NCBI GenBank assembly: GCA_965208065.1
Contig: OZ242313.1
Coordinates: 4,092,001 to 4,156,000, forward strand
DNA length: 64,000 nt
Direction of reading: 5' to 3'
From: Bin103 sp002238925
GTDB lineage: Bacteria; Spirochaetota; Spirochaetia; SZUA-6; Bin103
Shown: positions 32,516 through 41,991 of the stretch, one piece after another
Position numbering within the stretch: position 1 is the first letter of the stretch
Layout of the letters: each line of letters starts with the position of its first letter
The notes under the pieces: model-generated
Database searches by the model: none
The model's input: only the letters and a program-made list of their open reading frames with translations
What the model was told of the DNA's origin: nothing
Translations under genes and position numbers: made by a program

Positions 32516-33454
32516 ATGGATACGATTTCGTTCGGCGGCACCGGGCTGCCGGCCACCCCGGTGGGGTTCGGCGGCGCGCCGTTCGCCCTGCTCGGCACTC
32601 CCGCCTCCGAAACCGACACGCTGCTCGGCGCGCTGCTCGACCTGGGCGTCGGCCTGCTCGACACCGCCGCCTGCTACGGCGGCGGCGACTCGGAGGAGGC
32701 GATCGGGCGCGCCCTCAGCGGGCGGCGCGACGAGTACACGCTGGTGTCGAAGTGCGGCCACCAGGTGGACGACGGCGACGCCGAGGCATGGTCGCCGGCG
32801 CTGATCGCTTCGAGCATCGACCGCTCGCTGCGCAGGATGCGCACCGACCGCGTCGACGTGATGCTGCTGCATTCCTGCGAGTTGGAGGTCCTGGAGCGCG
32901 GCGAGGTGTTCGAGGCGCTGCGGCGGGCACGCGACGCCGGCAAGATTCGCTGTTTCGGCTACTCCGGCGACAACGAGGCGGCCACCTACGCCGCCCGCGT
33001 GCCGGACGTGGCGGCGATCGAGACATCGATCAGCATCGCCGACCAGTGCAACATCGACGGCGTGCTCGCGGTGGCGCGGGAGCGCAACCTGGGCGTACTC
33101 GCCAAGCGGCCAATCGCCAACGCCGCCTGGAAACAGGCCGAGCAGCAGCCCGGTTTCTACGGCGACTACGCGAGCACCTACCATGGGCGGCTGGCAGCCA
33201 TGGGAGTCACGCCGGCCGACCTCGGCTACGACGGCGATCCGGCGGCGGTGTGGCCGGAAATCGCGTTGCGCTTCACGCTCGCGCAGCCGGGCCTGCACTC
33301 CGCCATCATCGGCACCACCAACCCGGCGCACGTCAAGGCCAACATCGCCGCCGCCGAAAAGGGCCCGCTGCCTCCGGACCAGGCGGCCGCGCTGCGGGGT
33401 GCATTCGCGGCCGCGCAGAGCGCCGCCGGCGAAGCGTGGACCGGACAGACCTAA
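32516..33454 (+). CDS. Aldo/keto reductase
   Basis: 312 residues from ATG 32516. The AKR catalytic tetrad is present: Asp49 and Tyr54 (GLLDTAACYGGG), Lys79 (TLVSKCGH) and His119 (VDVMLLHSCEL). Later elements fit the NADP(H)-binding barrel (RCFGYSGDNEAATY, LGVLAKRPIANAAW, HSAIIGTTNPAHVKANI). Cytoplasmic oxidoreductase of unknown substrate. It is read divergently from the LplB operon, 164 bases away. A second, distinct aldo/keto reductase lies at 62466-63350. Confidence 0.9.
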   Translation: MDTISFGGTGLPATPVGFGGAPFALLGTPASETDTLLGALLDLGVGLLDTAACYGGGDSEEAIGRALSGRRDEYTLVSKCGHQVDDGDAEAWSPALIASSIDRSLRRMRTDRVDVMLLHSCELEVLERGEVFEALRRARDAGKIRCFGYSGDNEAATYAARVPDVAAIETSISIADQCNIDGVLAVARERNLGVLAKRPIANAAWKQAEQQPGFYGDYASTYHGRLAAMGVTPADLGYDGDPAAVWPEIALRFTLAQPGLHSAIIGTTNPAHVKANIAAAEKGPLPPDQAAALRGAFAAAQSAAGEAWTGQT

Positions 33455-33486
33455 GGTTCGGCGGGCTGGAACCGATTCGACGCTCC

Positions 33487-35298
33487 ATGCGCTTCCTGTG
33501 CCGGCCCCCTCGCCGGTCTCCCCACGCTCGGCGGAGAACACGGCGCGCCGCCTGCGCAGCCGGACTGCGCGCATCCGTTTCGCACGCGCACCGCGGCGCG
33601 CGCGGTTGGTTGTTCCGGCGGGTGCCGGCGCCGTTCGGTGCGGCGGTGGTCCTGGTGGCCGCGCTGCTGACGATGGCTGCAGCGGCGGGTGCCGACACTC
33701 CGGTCACGGTGCAGAGCGTGCCGTTCGCCGCCGATACGCGCGAATGCACGGGCAGCTTCGAGATGACGCCGCTGCCCCACTACACACGCGGCCCCGACGA
33801 GTGGGTGAGCTTCTTCGAGAGCAACGGCGCCGGGGTGGCGCTCGCCGACCTGAACGGCGACGGGCTCACCGACATCGTGTTCGCCGGCCTGCACGGCCCC
33901 ACCTCGCTGCTGTGGAACGAAGGCGGCCTGCTGTTCCGGCGCGGCGGCCTGGCGGCGGAACTCACCCGCGCCGTGAACGCGGTGGACGTGGACGGCGACG
34001 GGCTCCTGGACCTGGTGTTCACCCATTCCGGCGGCCTGCCGTCGTGGTGGCGCGCCATCCCGAACGAGGACTCGGACCGCCCCACCTTCGTGCGCAAGGA
34101 GGACGAGGAGTTCCGCGCCTGGTTCCCGGCTTACTCGATTGCCTGGGCGGACCTCGATACCGACGGCGACCTGGACCTGGTGGGCGCCTCCTACGACGCC
34201 GAACTCGGCGCGCTGTCGGACGGCATGGTGGTGGGCGGCGGCGTGTTCTACTACGACAACGACGGCAGCGGCCTGCTCACCTTCGAACGCCTGGGCCGGC
34301 GCTCCCACGCGCTGGCGATACGGCTCACCGACCTGGACGGCGACGGCCGCCGCGACATCCTGATCGGCAACGACTTCGCCCCGCCCGACGACGTGTTCCT
34401 GAACACCTCCGACGGCTGGACCCGGTCGGAGCCGTTCAGCCGCACCCCCACCAACACCATGAGCTTCGCCGAGGGCGACGTGGACAACGACGGCACCAGC
34501 GAACTGCTCGCCACCGACATGAAGCCGGTGGAGCGCAACGAGACCGTCGATCAGGCCTGGCGCCCGTTCTGGACCGACACCGCCCACCTGCAGCCCAACG
34601 ACGGCGTGCAGGTAACCGCCAACGTGTTCTTCTCGCTCACCGACAACGCCGCCGGCGCTCGCTTCGCCGACCGCGCCGAAGACGTGGGCGTCGATGCCAC
34701 CGGCTGGAGCTGGTCGGCGCAGTTCGGCGACCTCGACAACGACGGCTTCCTGGACCTGTACGTGGTCAACGGCATGATCGCCGCCGAGCTGTTCTCGCAC
34801 CTTCCCGGCGACGCCCTGATCGAAGAGAACCAGGCGCTGCGCAACACCGGCGGCGGGCGCTTCGCCGCGGCCCCCGAGTGGGGCCTGAACGCCACCCAGA
34901 GCGGGCGCGGCATGAGCTTCGCCGACCTGGACAACGACGGCGACCTGGACGTGGTGGTGAACAACCTGTCCGCGGTCTCGATGCTGTTCGAGAACCGCCT
35001 GTGCACGGGCGCCGCGCTGGAGGTGGAGCTGCACTGGCAGGGCGTCCCCAATCACCGCGCCATTGGCGCCCGGCTGCTGCTGCACAGCGCCGCCGGCACC
35101 CTGACCCGCGAGATGCGCGCCAGCAGCGGCTACCTGTCCAGCGACCCGCCGCGCGTGCACTTCGGCGTCGGCGACCCGGACACCGCCGGCCTCGGCGACC
35201 TGGAGATAACCTGGCCGGACGGCGCAGTGTCGCGCATACCGGCGCCGGCGCCAGGACACCTGCTGCGGATCACTCGGCCGCTGCCCGGCACGCGGTAG
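33487..35298 (+). CDS. FG-GAP/VCBS repeat protein with ASPIC/UnbV C-terminal domain
   Basis: 603 residues. A basic N-terminal region is followed by a hydrophobic signal-like segment (FGAAVVLVAALLTMAAAAGA, near residues 52-72), so the protein is exported. At least seven Ca-binding repeats of the form D-x-[DN]-x-D-G-x-x-D follow: ADLNGDGLTD, VDVDGDGLLD, ADLDTDGDLD, TDLDGDGRRD, GDVDNDGTSE, GDLDNDGFLD and ADLDNDGDLD. They form a propeller. The ASPIC/UnbV domain ends it (RAIGARLLLHSAAG, ASSGYLSSDPPRVHFGVG, ITWPDGAVSRIP). This is a CRTAC1-like extracellular protein; function unknown, perhaps matrix or polymer binding. Confidence 0.88.
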   Translation: MRFLCRPPRRSPHARRRTRRAACAAGLRASVSHAHRGARGWLFRRVPAPFGAAVVLVAALLTMAAAAGADTPVTVQSVPFAADTRECTGSFEMTPLPHYTRGPDEWVSFFESNGAGVALADLNGDGLTDIVFAGLHGPTSLLWNEGGLLFRRGGLAAELTRAVNAVDVDGDGLLDLVFTHSGGLPSWWRAIPNEDSDRPTFVRKEDEEFRAWFPAYSIAWADLDTDGDLDLVGASYDAELGALSDGMVVGGGVFYYDNDGSGLLTFERLGRRSHALAIRLTDLDGDGRRDILIGNDFAPPDDVFLNTSDGWTRSEPFSRTPTNTMSFAEGDVDNDGTSELLATDMKPVERNETVDQAWRPFWTDTAHLQPNDGVQVTANVFFSLTDNAAGARFADRAEDVGVDATGWSWSAQFGDLDNDGFLDLYVVNGMIAAELFSHLPGDALIEENQALRNTGGGRFAAAPEWGLNATQSGRGMSFADLDNDGDLDVVVNNLSAVSMLFENRLCTGAALEVELHWQGVPNHRAIGARLLLHSAAGTLTREMRASSGYLSSDPPRVHFGVGDPDTAGLGDLEITWPDGAVSRIPAPAPGHLLRITRPLPGTR

Positions 35299-35554
35299 CG
35301 CCGGCGCCACCGGCACCAGTCCGCCGCCTGGCAAGTGCCGCCGCTTGGCAAGTGCGGCCGCTTGGCAAACGCGGTAGTCGCCGGCGGCAGCGACCGTCAG
35401 CCGACGCACCCGGCACCGGCGCGTACGCGGATCACGGCGGCAGCGAAAGCGGCGGTGGCGGTCTGGCCGGCGCCGGCGCGTGCGTGGTCGGGTCGCGGAA
35501 CCTGCAGCAGCCGGTATGCGGAATCCGACGCGCTCGCGCGCCGAGGCCGCCGTC

Positions 35555-37450
35555 TTACCTGAACCGGTAGTCCGCGGCGTCGGCGGAGCGGGTCTGCTGC
35601 CAGTAGTCGAGCAGCCGGTACGGCCAGTTCTGCGTTACCCGCCCGCCGTCGTTCTTGTACCAGCTCCGCACCCCCGGCGCTCCCCAGGCGGTGCGCGCGT
35701 TGCCGGCGTCGATCCACTCGTTGTAGGCGTCGTGCACCTGCTGCCGGCACTCCAGGCTGCGGCTGCCGGCGTCCAACAGCAGCCGCAGGCAGTGCAGGAT
35801 GTAGTCCACCCCGCACTCCGACAGGATGACGATGCTGGTGTTCACCACCACGTTGGTGTTGGGGCCGTACAGGCAGAACAGGTTGGGGAAACCGGGGATG
35901 GTAACGCCGCGGTAGGCGCGCGGGCTGCCCCGCCAGGATTCGCGCAGGTCGGTGCCGCCGCGCCCGATCACCTGCATCGGGAATAGCATGTCGGTGGTGC
36001 GAAACCCGGTGGCGTAAATCACCACGTCCACGTCGAAGCACTCGCCGGCGGCGGTTACCGGCCCGTGTTCGCTCATGCGGGCAATCGGATCGGTAGTCAG
36101 GTGCACGTTGGGCCGCTTCAGGGTATCGAACCAAGTGCCGTCGTCGTACAGCATCCGCTTGCCGCCGGGCGCGTAGTCGGGGATGCACTTGGCCAGCAGC
36201 TCCGGATGCTCGCCGAGGTGCTTGCGGGCATGCCGCTCCAACATACGCCGCAGCTTGCGGTTGGCCTTGCCGACGCTGCCCGGTTCGTCCCAGCCGTCGT
36301 CGGCGTAGATGTAGTCGAGTGCGCCCTCGGCCGACAGCCAGAACTGCAGCAAGCGGTACCAGCGCGCGTAATGGGGCACGTTGTTCAGCAGCCAGTGCTT
36401 GCCCGCCGGCACGTCGCGGTGGTATTCGGGACGCGGGTTGACCCAGGGCGGGGTGCGCTGGAACAGGAACACCTCGGCGGCGCCGGGGGCGATGCGCGGT
36501 ACTGCCTGGAACGCCGATGCGCCGGTGCCGATCACCGCGATGCGCTTGCCGGCCAGTGCCACACGGTGGTCCCAGCGCGCGGTATGAAACGACGGCCCGC
36601 GAAACGCATCGCGTCCCGGTATGTCCGGCAACCGGGGCCGGTTGAGTTGGCCGACCGCGCTGATCACGGCGTTCGCGCGCAGCGTGCCGGTCGTACCGCC
36701 GTCCACGGCGCGGGTGTGGACGGTCCACACCTGCTGCTCCTCGTCGAACACCAGCCGCTCCACCTCGGTCGAGAAACGGATGCGGTCGCGTATGCCGAAC
36801 CTGGTGGCGCAATCCTGGAAGTAGTCGAGCAGCACCGGCTGCGCCGAGAAGTACTGCGGCCAGTCGCGCGGCGCGAACGAGTAGGAGTAGGAGTGGTTGG
36901 GCGTGTCCACGCGGCAGCCGGGATAGGTGTTCTCCAGCCAGGTGCCGCCCACGTCGGCGTTCTTCTCGACCACCGTGTAGGAGATGCCCGCCTGGCCGAG
37001 CCGATGGGCGGCCACGATCCCGGACATGCCGGCGCCGACAATCACCACGTGGAAGGCAGCGCGCTGGTTCGCCGCGAAGCCCTCGAATCCGTCGGCGCCG
37101 GTTGGATGCGGCTTGAGGCCCACCTCGCGCAGCAGGAACTCCAGGTAGTCGTCGCCCACCGCCTGCCCGACCAGGAAGCTCGCCATGTCCCGGACCTGCT
37201 CCGGGGAGGGCCGGAACCGCGGCTGTTCGGCGCCATCCTCAAGCGCCGCGATCACCGGCACCGCGCGCGCCCGCACTTCGGCCCGCTGCTGTTCCGTCAG
37301 GCCCATCTGCGAATCGCCCCACACCTGGCGCGGACGGATCGGTCCGTCGAGCAGACCAAGATCCCCGGTCAGGTGGATCAGCGTGACCAGAAGGGCGGGG
37401 ACGTTGGCATGTTCGAGCGCGGCGGCGATGGCCCCGCGGTCAGCGCTCAT
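35555..37450 (-). CDS. Flavin-containing (Baeyer-Villiger-type) monooxygenase
   Basis: 631 residues. The FAD Rossmann motif VIVGAGMSG is at 136-144. The Baeyer-Villiger fingerprint F-x-G-x3-H-x3-W is exact (FRGPSFHTARWD, 283-294). The NADPH Rossmann motif AVIGTGASAFQ is at 305-315. An N-terminal extension of about 130 residues precedes the FAD domain, as in several long BVMOs. It should insert oxygen next to a ketone using NADPH and O2; the substrate is unknown. Cytoplasmic. It is monocistronic and divergent from the dehydrogenase at 37571. The preceding gap, 35299-35554, shows no gene. Confidence 0.9.
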   Translation of the reverse strand: MSADRGAIAAALEHANVPALLVTLIHLTGDLGLLDGPIRPRQVWGDSQMGLTEQQRAEVRARAVPVIAALEDGAEQPRFRPSPEQVRDMASFLVGQAVGDDYLEFLLREVGLKPHPTGADGFEGFAANQRAAFHVVIVGAGMSGIVAAHRLGQAGISYTVVEKNADVGGTWLENTYPGCRVDTPNHSYSYSFAPRDWPQYFSAQPVLLDYFQDCATRFGIRDRIRFSTEVERLVFDEEQQVWTVHTRAVDGGTTGTLRANAVISAVGQLNRPRLPDIPGRDAFRGPSFHTARWDHRVALAGKRIAVIGTGASAFQAVPRIAPGAAEVFLFQRTPPWVNPRPEYHRDVPAGKHWLLNNVPHYARWYRLLQFWLSAEGALDYIYADDGWDEPGSVGKANRKLRRMLERHARKHLGEHPELLAKCIPDYAPGGKRMLYDDGTWFDTLKRPNVHLTTDPIARMSEHGPVTAAGECFDVDVVIYATGFRTTDMLFPMQVIGRGGTDLRESWRGSPRAYRGVTIPGFPNLFCLYGPNTNVVVNTSIVILSECGVDYILHCLRLLLDAGSRSLECRQQVHDAYNEWIDAGNARTAWGAPGVRSWYKNDGGRVTQNWPYRLLDYWQQTRSADAADYRFR

Positions 37451-37570
37451 GGCGCGAGTATCGGCCGCGGGTCACGACAGATCAAGCAGCCTCCCGGTCG
37501 AGATCGGGCGAGATCGGCTGCCCGCGGAACGACGGATCTGTGCTAATCTCCGGCGCAGGAATTGCATGAC

Positions 37571-38629
37571 ATGGCACAAGAGACTCGCTATAGCTACGAA
37601 ACGCTGCACGCGTTTTCCATCGCCGTACTGACCGCCGCCGGAGCACCCGACGGCCACGCCAGGGCGGTGGCAGACCACCTGATCGACGCCAACCTGGCCG
37701 GCCACGACTCGCACGGCGCGCACCGCCTGATGCAGTACACCGACGCCATCGACCAGGGCGGCATCGACCCCAAGGCAGCGCCGCGCACCGTGAGCGAGGG
37801 CACCACTACCGCGGTGCTCGACGCCACCGGCGTGTTCGGCCAGGTGGCCGGCTTCGCCGCCACCGAGCTGGCCATCGCCAAGGCGTCCGCGCACGGCACC
37901 GCGGTGGTCGGTGTACGCGGCGCCAACCACGTCGGCCGCGCCGGCGTGTATGCGCTGAAGACGGCGGAGGCGGGGCTGGTCGGGCAGGTGTTCTGCAGCG
38001 GGCGCGGCGCCGGCATCGTGGCGCCGTGGGGCGGCACCACGCCGCTGTTGTCCACCAACCCGATCGCGGTGGCGGTGCCGACCGCCGGCGAGCCGATCCT
38101 GGTCGACGTCACCACCAGCGTCACCGCCGAGGGCAAGGTGCGGGTGGCGCGCTACGCCGGCAAGGAACTGGCGCCGGGGCAGATCCTGGACCGCGACGGC
38201 AACCCGTCGACCACGCCCGACGACTTGTACAACGGCGGCTCGATGCTGCCGCTCGGCGGCCTGATGGGCCACAAGGGGTACGGCCTGTCGGTAGTTGTCG
38301 ACCTGCTCGGCGCGCTGCTGGCCGGCGGGACCGCGGGCGGCAAACGCGGCAGCGGCTTCTCCAACAACTTCACCCTGTGGGCCGCCGATCCGGACGCGCT
38401 CGGCGGACGCGAGGCGATGGAGGAACTACAGGCCGAGTACTTCGCGATGCTCAGGTCGTCGAACCGGCAGCCGGGCGTGGAAGAGATCCTGCTGCCCGGC
38501 GAGCCGGAGCAGCGCACCGCCGCCGCGCGGCGGCGCGACGGGCTGCCGTTGGACGACGGCTCCGTTTCCGGGCTCGACAAGCTCGCCGCCCGTCTTGAGC
38601 TGCCGTCGCTCAGCAGTCAGGCTCTCTGA
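37571..38629 (+). CDS. Malate/L-lactate-type dehydrogenase (Ldh2/YlbC family)
   Basis: 352 residues from ATG 37571. It has the family's N-terminal block DANLAGHDSHGAHRLMQY, in which His48 is the catalytic candidate. The NAD(P)-binding non-Rossmann core shows GVRGANHVGRAGVYALK, STNPIAVAVPTAGEP and MLPLGGLMGHKGYGLSVVVD. These are the markers of the type-2 malate/L-lactate/ureidoglycolate/2,3-diketogulonate reductase family. The substrate, a 2-hydroxy acid, is not determined. Transcribed divergently from the monooxygenase. Confidence 0.9.
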   Translation: MAQETRYSYETLHAFSIAVLTAAGAPDGHARAVADHLIDANLAGHDSHGAHRLMQYTDAIDQGGIDPKAAPRTVSEGTTTAVLDATGVFGQVAGFAATELAIAKASAHGTAVVGVRGANHVGRAGVYALKTAEAGLVGQVFCSGRGAGIVAPWGGTTPLLSTNPIAVAVPTAGEPILVDVTTSVTAEGKVRVARYAGKELAPGQILDRDGNPSTTPDDLYNGGSMLPLGGLMGHKGYGLSVVVDLLGALLAGGTAGGKRGSGFSNNFTLWAADPDALGGREAMEELQAEYFAMLRSSNRQPGVEEILLPGEPEQRTAAARRRDGLPLDDGSVSGLDKLAARLELPSLSSQAL

Positions 38630-38730
38630 AAATCGACGTAAGGTCTGCACACGCGGGCACGTCAATGTGGTCGATACGGGGCGCAGCGGTAGTTTGTGCC
38701 CATAATCTCAATATCAAGGGAGCATAGACC

Positions 38731-39318
38731 ATGCCTCGCAAATTCCTTGTCCTTCTCGGATTGGCCGCCGTGCTGGCGGCCCAGCCGCTGTTCGCCGCCA
38801 AGTTCAAGGTGGACCACCCGCACACCAACATCGGCTTCAGCGTCAAGCACATGGTGGTGGCCAAGACCACGGGTTCGTTCAACGACTTCGACGCCAGCCT
38901 GGAACTCGATCCTGCCGATCTGTCGTCATTCAAGGTGATGGCAACCATCCAGGCGGCAAGCATCGATACCAACAACGATCAGCGTGACAACCATCTGCGC
39001 AGCGCGGACTTCCTGGACGTTGCCAACCATCCCACCATTACCTTCGTGAGTTCGAACCTGAGCACCATGGACGGCAAGCACGTGCTGCACGGTGACCTGA
39101 CCATCCGGGGAGTCACCCAGAGCGTCGAGATTCCACTCGAACTCGTCGGCCCGGTGATGGCCATGGGCAACACGATTGTCGGCTTCGCCGGTACCCTCAC
39201 CATCAACCGGCATGATTTCGGCGTGTCCTGGAGCCGGTCGCTCGACAACGGCGGCCTGGTGGTGGCCGAAGAGGTCAACATCGAGGTGAACGGCGAGTTC
39301 ATCATGGAGAGCATGTAG
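38731..39318 (+). CDS. YceI family periplasmic lipocalin-like protein
   Basis: 195 residues. A signal peptide (MPRKFLVLLGLAAVLAAQPL, then FAA) is followed by the YceI pattern KVDHPHTNIGFSVKHMVVAK, GSFNDFDASLELDP, LRSADFLDVANHPTITFVSS and GDLTIRGVTQSVEIPLELVG. The family forms a beta-barrel that binds polyprenoid or long hydrophobic ligands in the periplasm. AAGGGAG precedes the ATG. It is monocistronic: an intergenic region precedes it and a strong intrinsic terminator follows at 39345. Confidence 0.92.
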   Translation: MPRKFLVLLGLAAVLAAQPLFAAKFKVDHPHTNIGFSVKHMVVAKTTGSFNDFDASLELDPADLSSFKVMATIQAASIDTNNDQRDNHLRSADFLDVANHPTITFVSSNLSTMDGKHVLHGDLTIRGVTQSVEIPLELVGPVMAMGNTIVGFAGTLTINRHDFGVSWSRSLDNGGLVVAEEVNIEVNGEFIMESM

Positions 39319-39344
39319 CTCGCCGATTCGGCGATCTACCCGAG

Positions 39345-39380
39345 ACGGCGTGACCGGGGCAACCGGCGCGCCGTTTTTTT
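39345..39380 (+). terminator. Intrinsic terminator after the YceI gene
   Basis: ACGGCG and CGCCGT pair around an inner CCGG/CCGG stem, and the right arm runs directly into seven T residues ending at 39380. It is the clearest Rho-independent terminator in the window and lies 27 bases after the YceI stop codon. Confidence 0.85.
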
Positions 39381-39422
39381 GGGCCCACTGGTGCGCCGGA
39401 CGGGCCGCCGCCGCGTGGGCGG

Positions 39423-40634
39423 TCAGCCGTGCCCGGATGCCAGGCGCCGCTCCAGCGGGGTACGGAAGCGCGGCGTGACCACCGTGCCGGCCAGCCACTC
39501 CTGCAGGCGGGCGGCCTCGGCGGCGATCCGGTCGCGGGCCGGCGCCGCCAACGGTTCCAGCAGTTCCACCGCCACGCTCCCGTCGCGCCGCTGCCCCCAG
39601 CCGCCCACCACCCGGCCGTCCAACCACACCGTCGGCCCGGCGTTGCCGTTGCGGTCGAACAACTGCCCGCCGTGGTCGCCCAGGTACCAGGCGCGTTCCT
39701 TCCAGCCCATCACGGTCGAGTCGAGCGACGGCAGCAGCGCTACCCAGCTTGCGGCCGACGGCACCGGCTCGTGATCGCCGCAGGCGACGAACCCGGGGCC
39801 GCCGTCCAACTCCACCGGCTCCGCCCCGCAGGCGGCCAGCGCGTCGCGGGCCCGGCGCACGGTCCAGCCGCTCCACCAGGTGACGTCGGTCATGGTCACC
39901 GGGCCGAATGCGGTCAGCCAGCGGTGCAGGAGTTGGCCGCGCGCGGCGGCCGGGTCAAGGCCGGGCAATGCGGCGCCCAGCCAGTGCGCGGTCGACGCCC
40001 AGCGGTACTGGCTGGAGATCCAGGTTCCGCGCGGGCGCGCGCGCACGATGCGCCCCTCGCTGGCCAGCAGGAACAGCACGCGGGTGGAGACGCCCACCGT
40101 GCCGGCCCACGAGCGGCCGGCGCCGAAGCTCAGCTTTGCGGTCAGCTCCGGCACCTCGGCGCTCAGCTCTTTGGCGGTGGCCGCGCCGCGCGCCGCAAGG
40201 GCCGCGAGGGTGCGCTCCTGCACCTCGCGCAGCCATGCCTCGGGATCGGCGGCGATGCCCTGATCGCCCAGCAGCCGCAGCAGGCGGCGCCGTTCGGCCG
40301 GGGCCAGGGCGCGCGTGCAGGCGGCGTCGACCACCGCCGCCAGGTCGCACGGCAGCACGAACATGGTGCGCCGCATGCCCAGCACCCGCACCAGGCCGCG
40401 CGCTTCATACAGCGCGGCCTCCAGGTGCGCCACCCGGAACCCGCACACCCGGGCGCGGGCCGCCAGGTAGACTGACGCGGGGTCGCTGGAGTGCAGCCCC
40501 ACCAGGGCGGCGCTGGCCTGCTCCACGGTGCCGGCGGGCACCGCCAGGTGGTGGCGCGCCGCCAGCCGGGCGCGCCGCTCGGCGACCGTGATACGGCGGA
40601 TGTCAGCAGCCCGCGGTGGAACCGGGCGCCGCAC
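39423..40634 (-). CDS. Winged-helix DNA-binding domain protein (HTH_42, AlkZ/YcaQ-like)
   Basis: About 403 residues; GTG 40634 is chosen, with GTG 40646 possible, because the family begins near ITVAERRARLAARHHLA. Blocks are ASAALVGLHSSDPASVYLAA, GLVRVLGMRRTMFVLP, GAATAKELSAEVPELTAKL, YRWASTAHWLGAALPGL, TDVTWWSGW and GPTVWLDGRVVGGWGQR. This is the HTH_42 family of tandem winged helices, which includes DNA glycosylases for interstrand crosslinks. At the position of the catalytic Gln-x-Gln/Asp motif this protein has His-Ser-Ser, so activity may differ. Its 5' region faces the PhyH gene starting at 40823. Confidence 0.82.
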   Translation of the reverse strand: MRRPVPPRAADIRRITVAERRARLAARHHLAVPAGTVEQASAALVGLHSSDPASVYLAARARVCGFRVAHLEAALYEARGLVRVLGMRRTMFVLPCDLAAVVDAACTRALAPAERRRLLRLLGDQGIAADPEAWLREVQERTLAALAARGAATAKELSAEVPELTAKLSFGAGRSWAGTVGVSTRVLFLLASEGRIVRARPRGTWISSQYRWASTAHWLGAALPGLDPAAARGQLLHRWLTAFGPVTMTDVTWWSGWTVRRARDALAACGAEPVELDGGPGFVACGDHEPVPSAASWVALLPSLDSTVMGWKERAWYLGDHGGQLFDRNGNAGPTVWLDGRVVGGWGQRRDGSVAVELLEPLAAPARDRIAAEAARLQEWLAGTVVTPRFRTPLERRLASGHG

Positions 40635-40822
40635 CGGGAGCGCCACGCCTGCTGCGGCGCTCCGGCGTGCCGTTGCCGCCGACGCTCGGCGCCGTCCGCC
40701 CGGTCCGTCCCGTCCGCCCGTTCCGAATTGCAATGCCGTGCATTGAACGGTAGGGTAGTCGTGGGGTGTCCGCAGCGTCCACTCGGGCGCCCCGCGATAG
40801 TGCACTGAGGAGAGTCCGCCAG

Positions 40823-41971
40823 ATGGCCAACGCAGCAACCGTCTTCGAACCCGACGCGGCGCCGGAATCCTGGGCCGCCAGCTACGCGGCGAACGGCTAT
40901 CTCCTGGTCCGCGGCCTGCTCGATCCCGAACGCGCCATCGAGCCGCTCAAGGATTCCTATACCAGCCTGGTCGACGCGATGGGTTACGTGTTCCTCTCCG
41001 AGACCCTTCCCGATGCGCTCGGCGACTATGGCGGGCTGCCGTTTCCGCTGCGCTTCGCCACCATGCTCGGCGCCAGCGGCGGCTTGGCGCTGCACCATCT
41101 CGATCCGGTGCTGAACATCTTCGTGGACCACTTCCAGTACCGCCGCGACCTGCCGACGTCGCAGATTCCCGAGGTATTCGCGTGCATCCGCCACGCCCGC
41201 GTGCTCGACGTGCTCGAGGCGCTGCTCGGGCCCGAGGTCCTGGCCTCCCCGATCTACCACGTCAACGTGAAACTGGCGCAGCGCCACCTGCAGGAAGTGG
41301 AATCGGTGGCCAAGGCAAGCGGCCAGGACAATCCCACCGTGGAGCGGTTCTACAATTTCCAGGTGGGCAAGACCGACTGGCACATGGACGCCGTCTCCGG
41401 ACTGTCCGACTCTCACCACAGCCGCATTGCGAATGCGTGGATCCCGATCACCGAGGCGACGCCCGAGAACGGCTGCCTGATGGTGGTGCCCGGCAGCCAC
41501 ACCGGCGAGGTGCGCGACCCGCAGCCGGAGCACGCGGATGCCCTGACCGAGCGCGCGGTGACGCTGCCGATGCGTCCAGGCGACGTGCTGTTCCTGGACA
41601 ACAAGGTGTTGCACAGCTCGACGCCCAACACCAGCGACGCCGACTACCGGTTTGCTTTCAACTTCCGCTACGTACAGGCGGGGCAGACGGGCGGGCGTCC
41701 CTTCCTGCCCGGCTTCGTGGCGCGCAGCCGGTCGGCGCCCGAAAGCGAGTTGCACAATCCGTTTGTGTGGAGCACAATGTGGGACCGTGCGCTGACCTAC
41801 CGCGTCAAGCACGGCGTACCCTACTCCTACGGCGCGCTGCGCGACGGGGACGTGAGCGAGGACCAGGCGCGGGCGATCACCGAGCACTGGCGGCGCCGCG
41901 CGCCCGATCCGCGCGGCTGGCTGCGCCTGGAGCAAACCGACGACGCCCCGCTGCCGGCCGTGAGCTGGTAG
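40823..41971 (+). CDS. Phytanoyl-CoA dioxygenase (PhyH) family protein, large form
   Basis: 382 residues from ATG 40823, which is preceded by GAGGAG. The iron ligands are His187 and Asp189 (TDWHMDAVSG) and His264 (NKVLHSSTPN). The basic residue for 2-oxoglutarate is in the following AFNFRYVQ region. NGCLMVVPGSHTGE is the usual connecting motif. The protein has an extra helical region after the first 60 residues and a C-terminal extension compared with the roughly 280-residue form at 17860. It is followed 20 bases later by a small membrane-protein gene, probably in one operon. Confidence 0.86.
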   Translation: MANAATVFEPDAAPESWAASYAANGYLLVRGLLDPERAIEPLKDSYTSLVDAMGYVFLSETLPDALGDYGGLPFPLRFATMLGASGGLALHHLDPVLNIFVDHFQYRRDLPTSQIPEVFACIRHARVLDVLEALLGPEVLASPIYHVNVKLAQRHLQEVESVAKASGQDNPTVERFYNFQVGKTDWHMDAVSGLSDSHHSRIANAWIPITEATPENGCLMVVPGSHTGEVRDPQPEHADALTERAVTLPMRPGDVLFLDNKVLHSSTPNTSDADYRFAFNFRYVQAGQTGGRPFLPGFVARSRSAPESELHNPFVWSTMWDRALTYRVKHGVPYSYGALRDGDVSEDQARAITEHWRRRAPDPRGWLRLEQTDDAPLPAVSW

Positions 41972-41991
41972 ACGGACCAAAGGAGCGCGCC

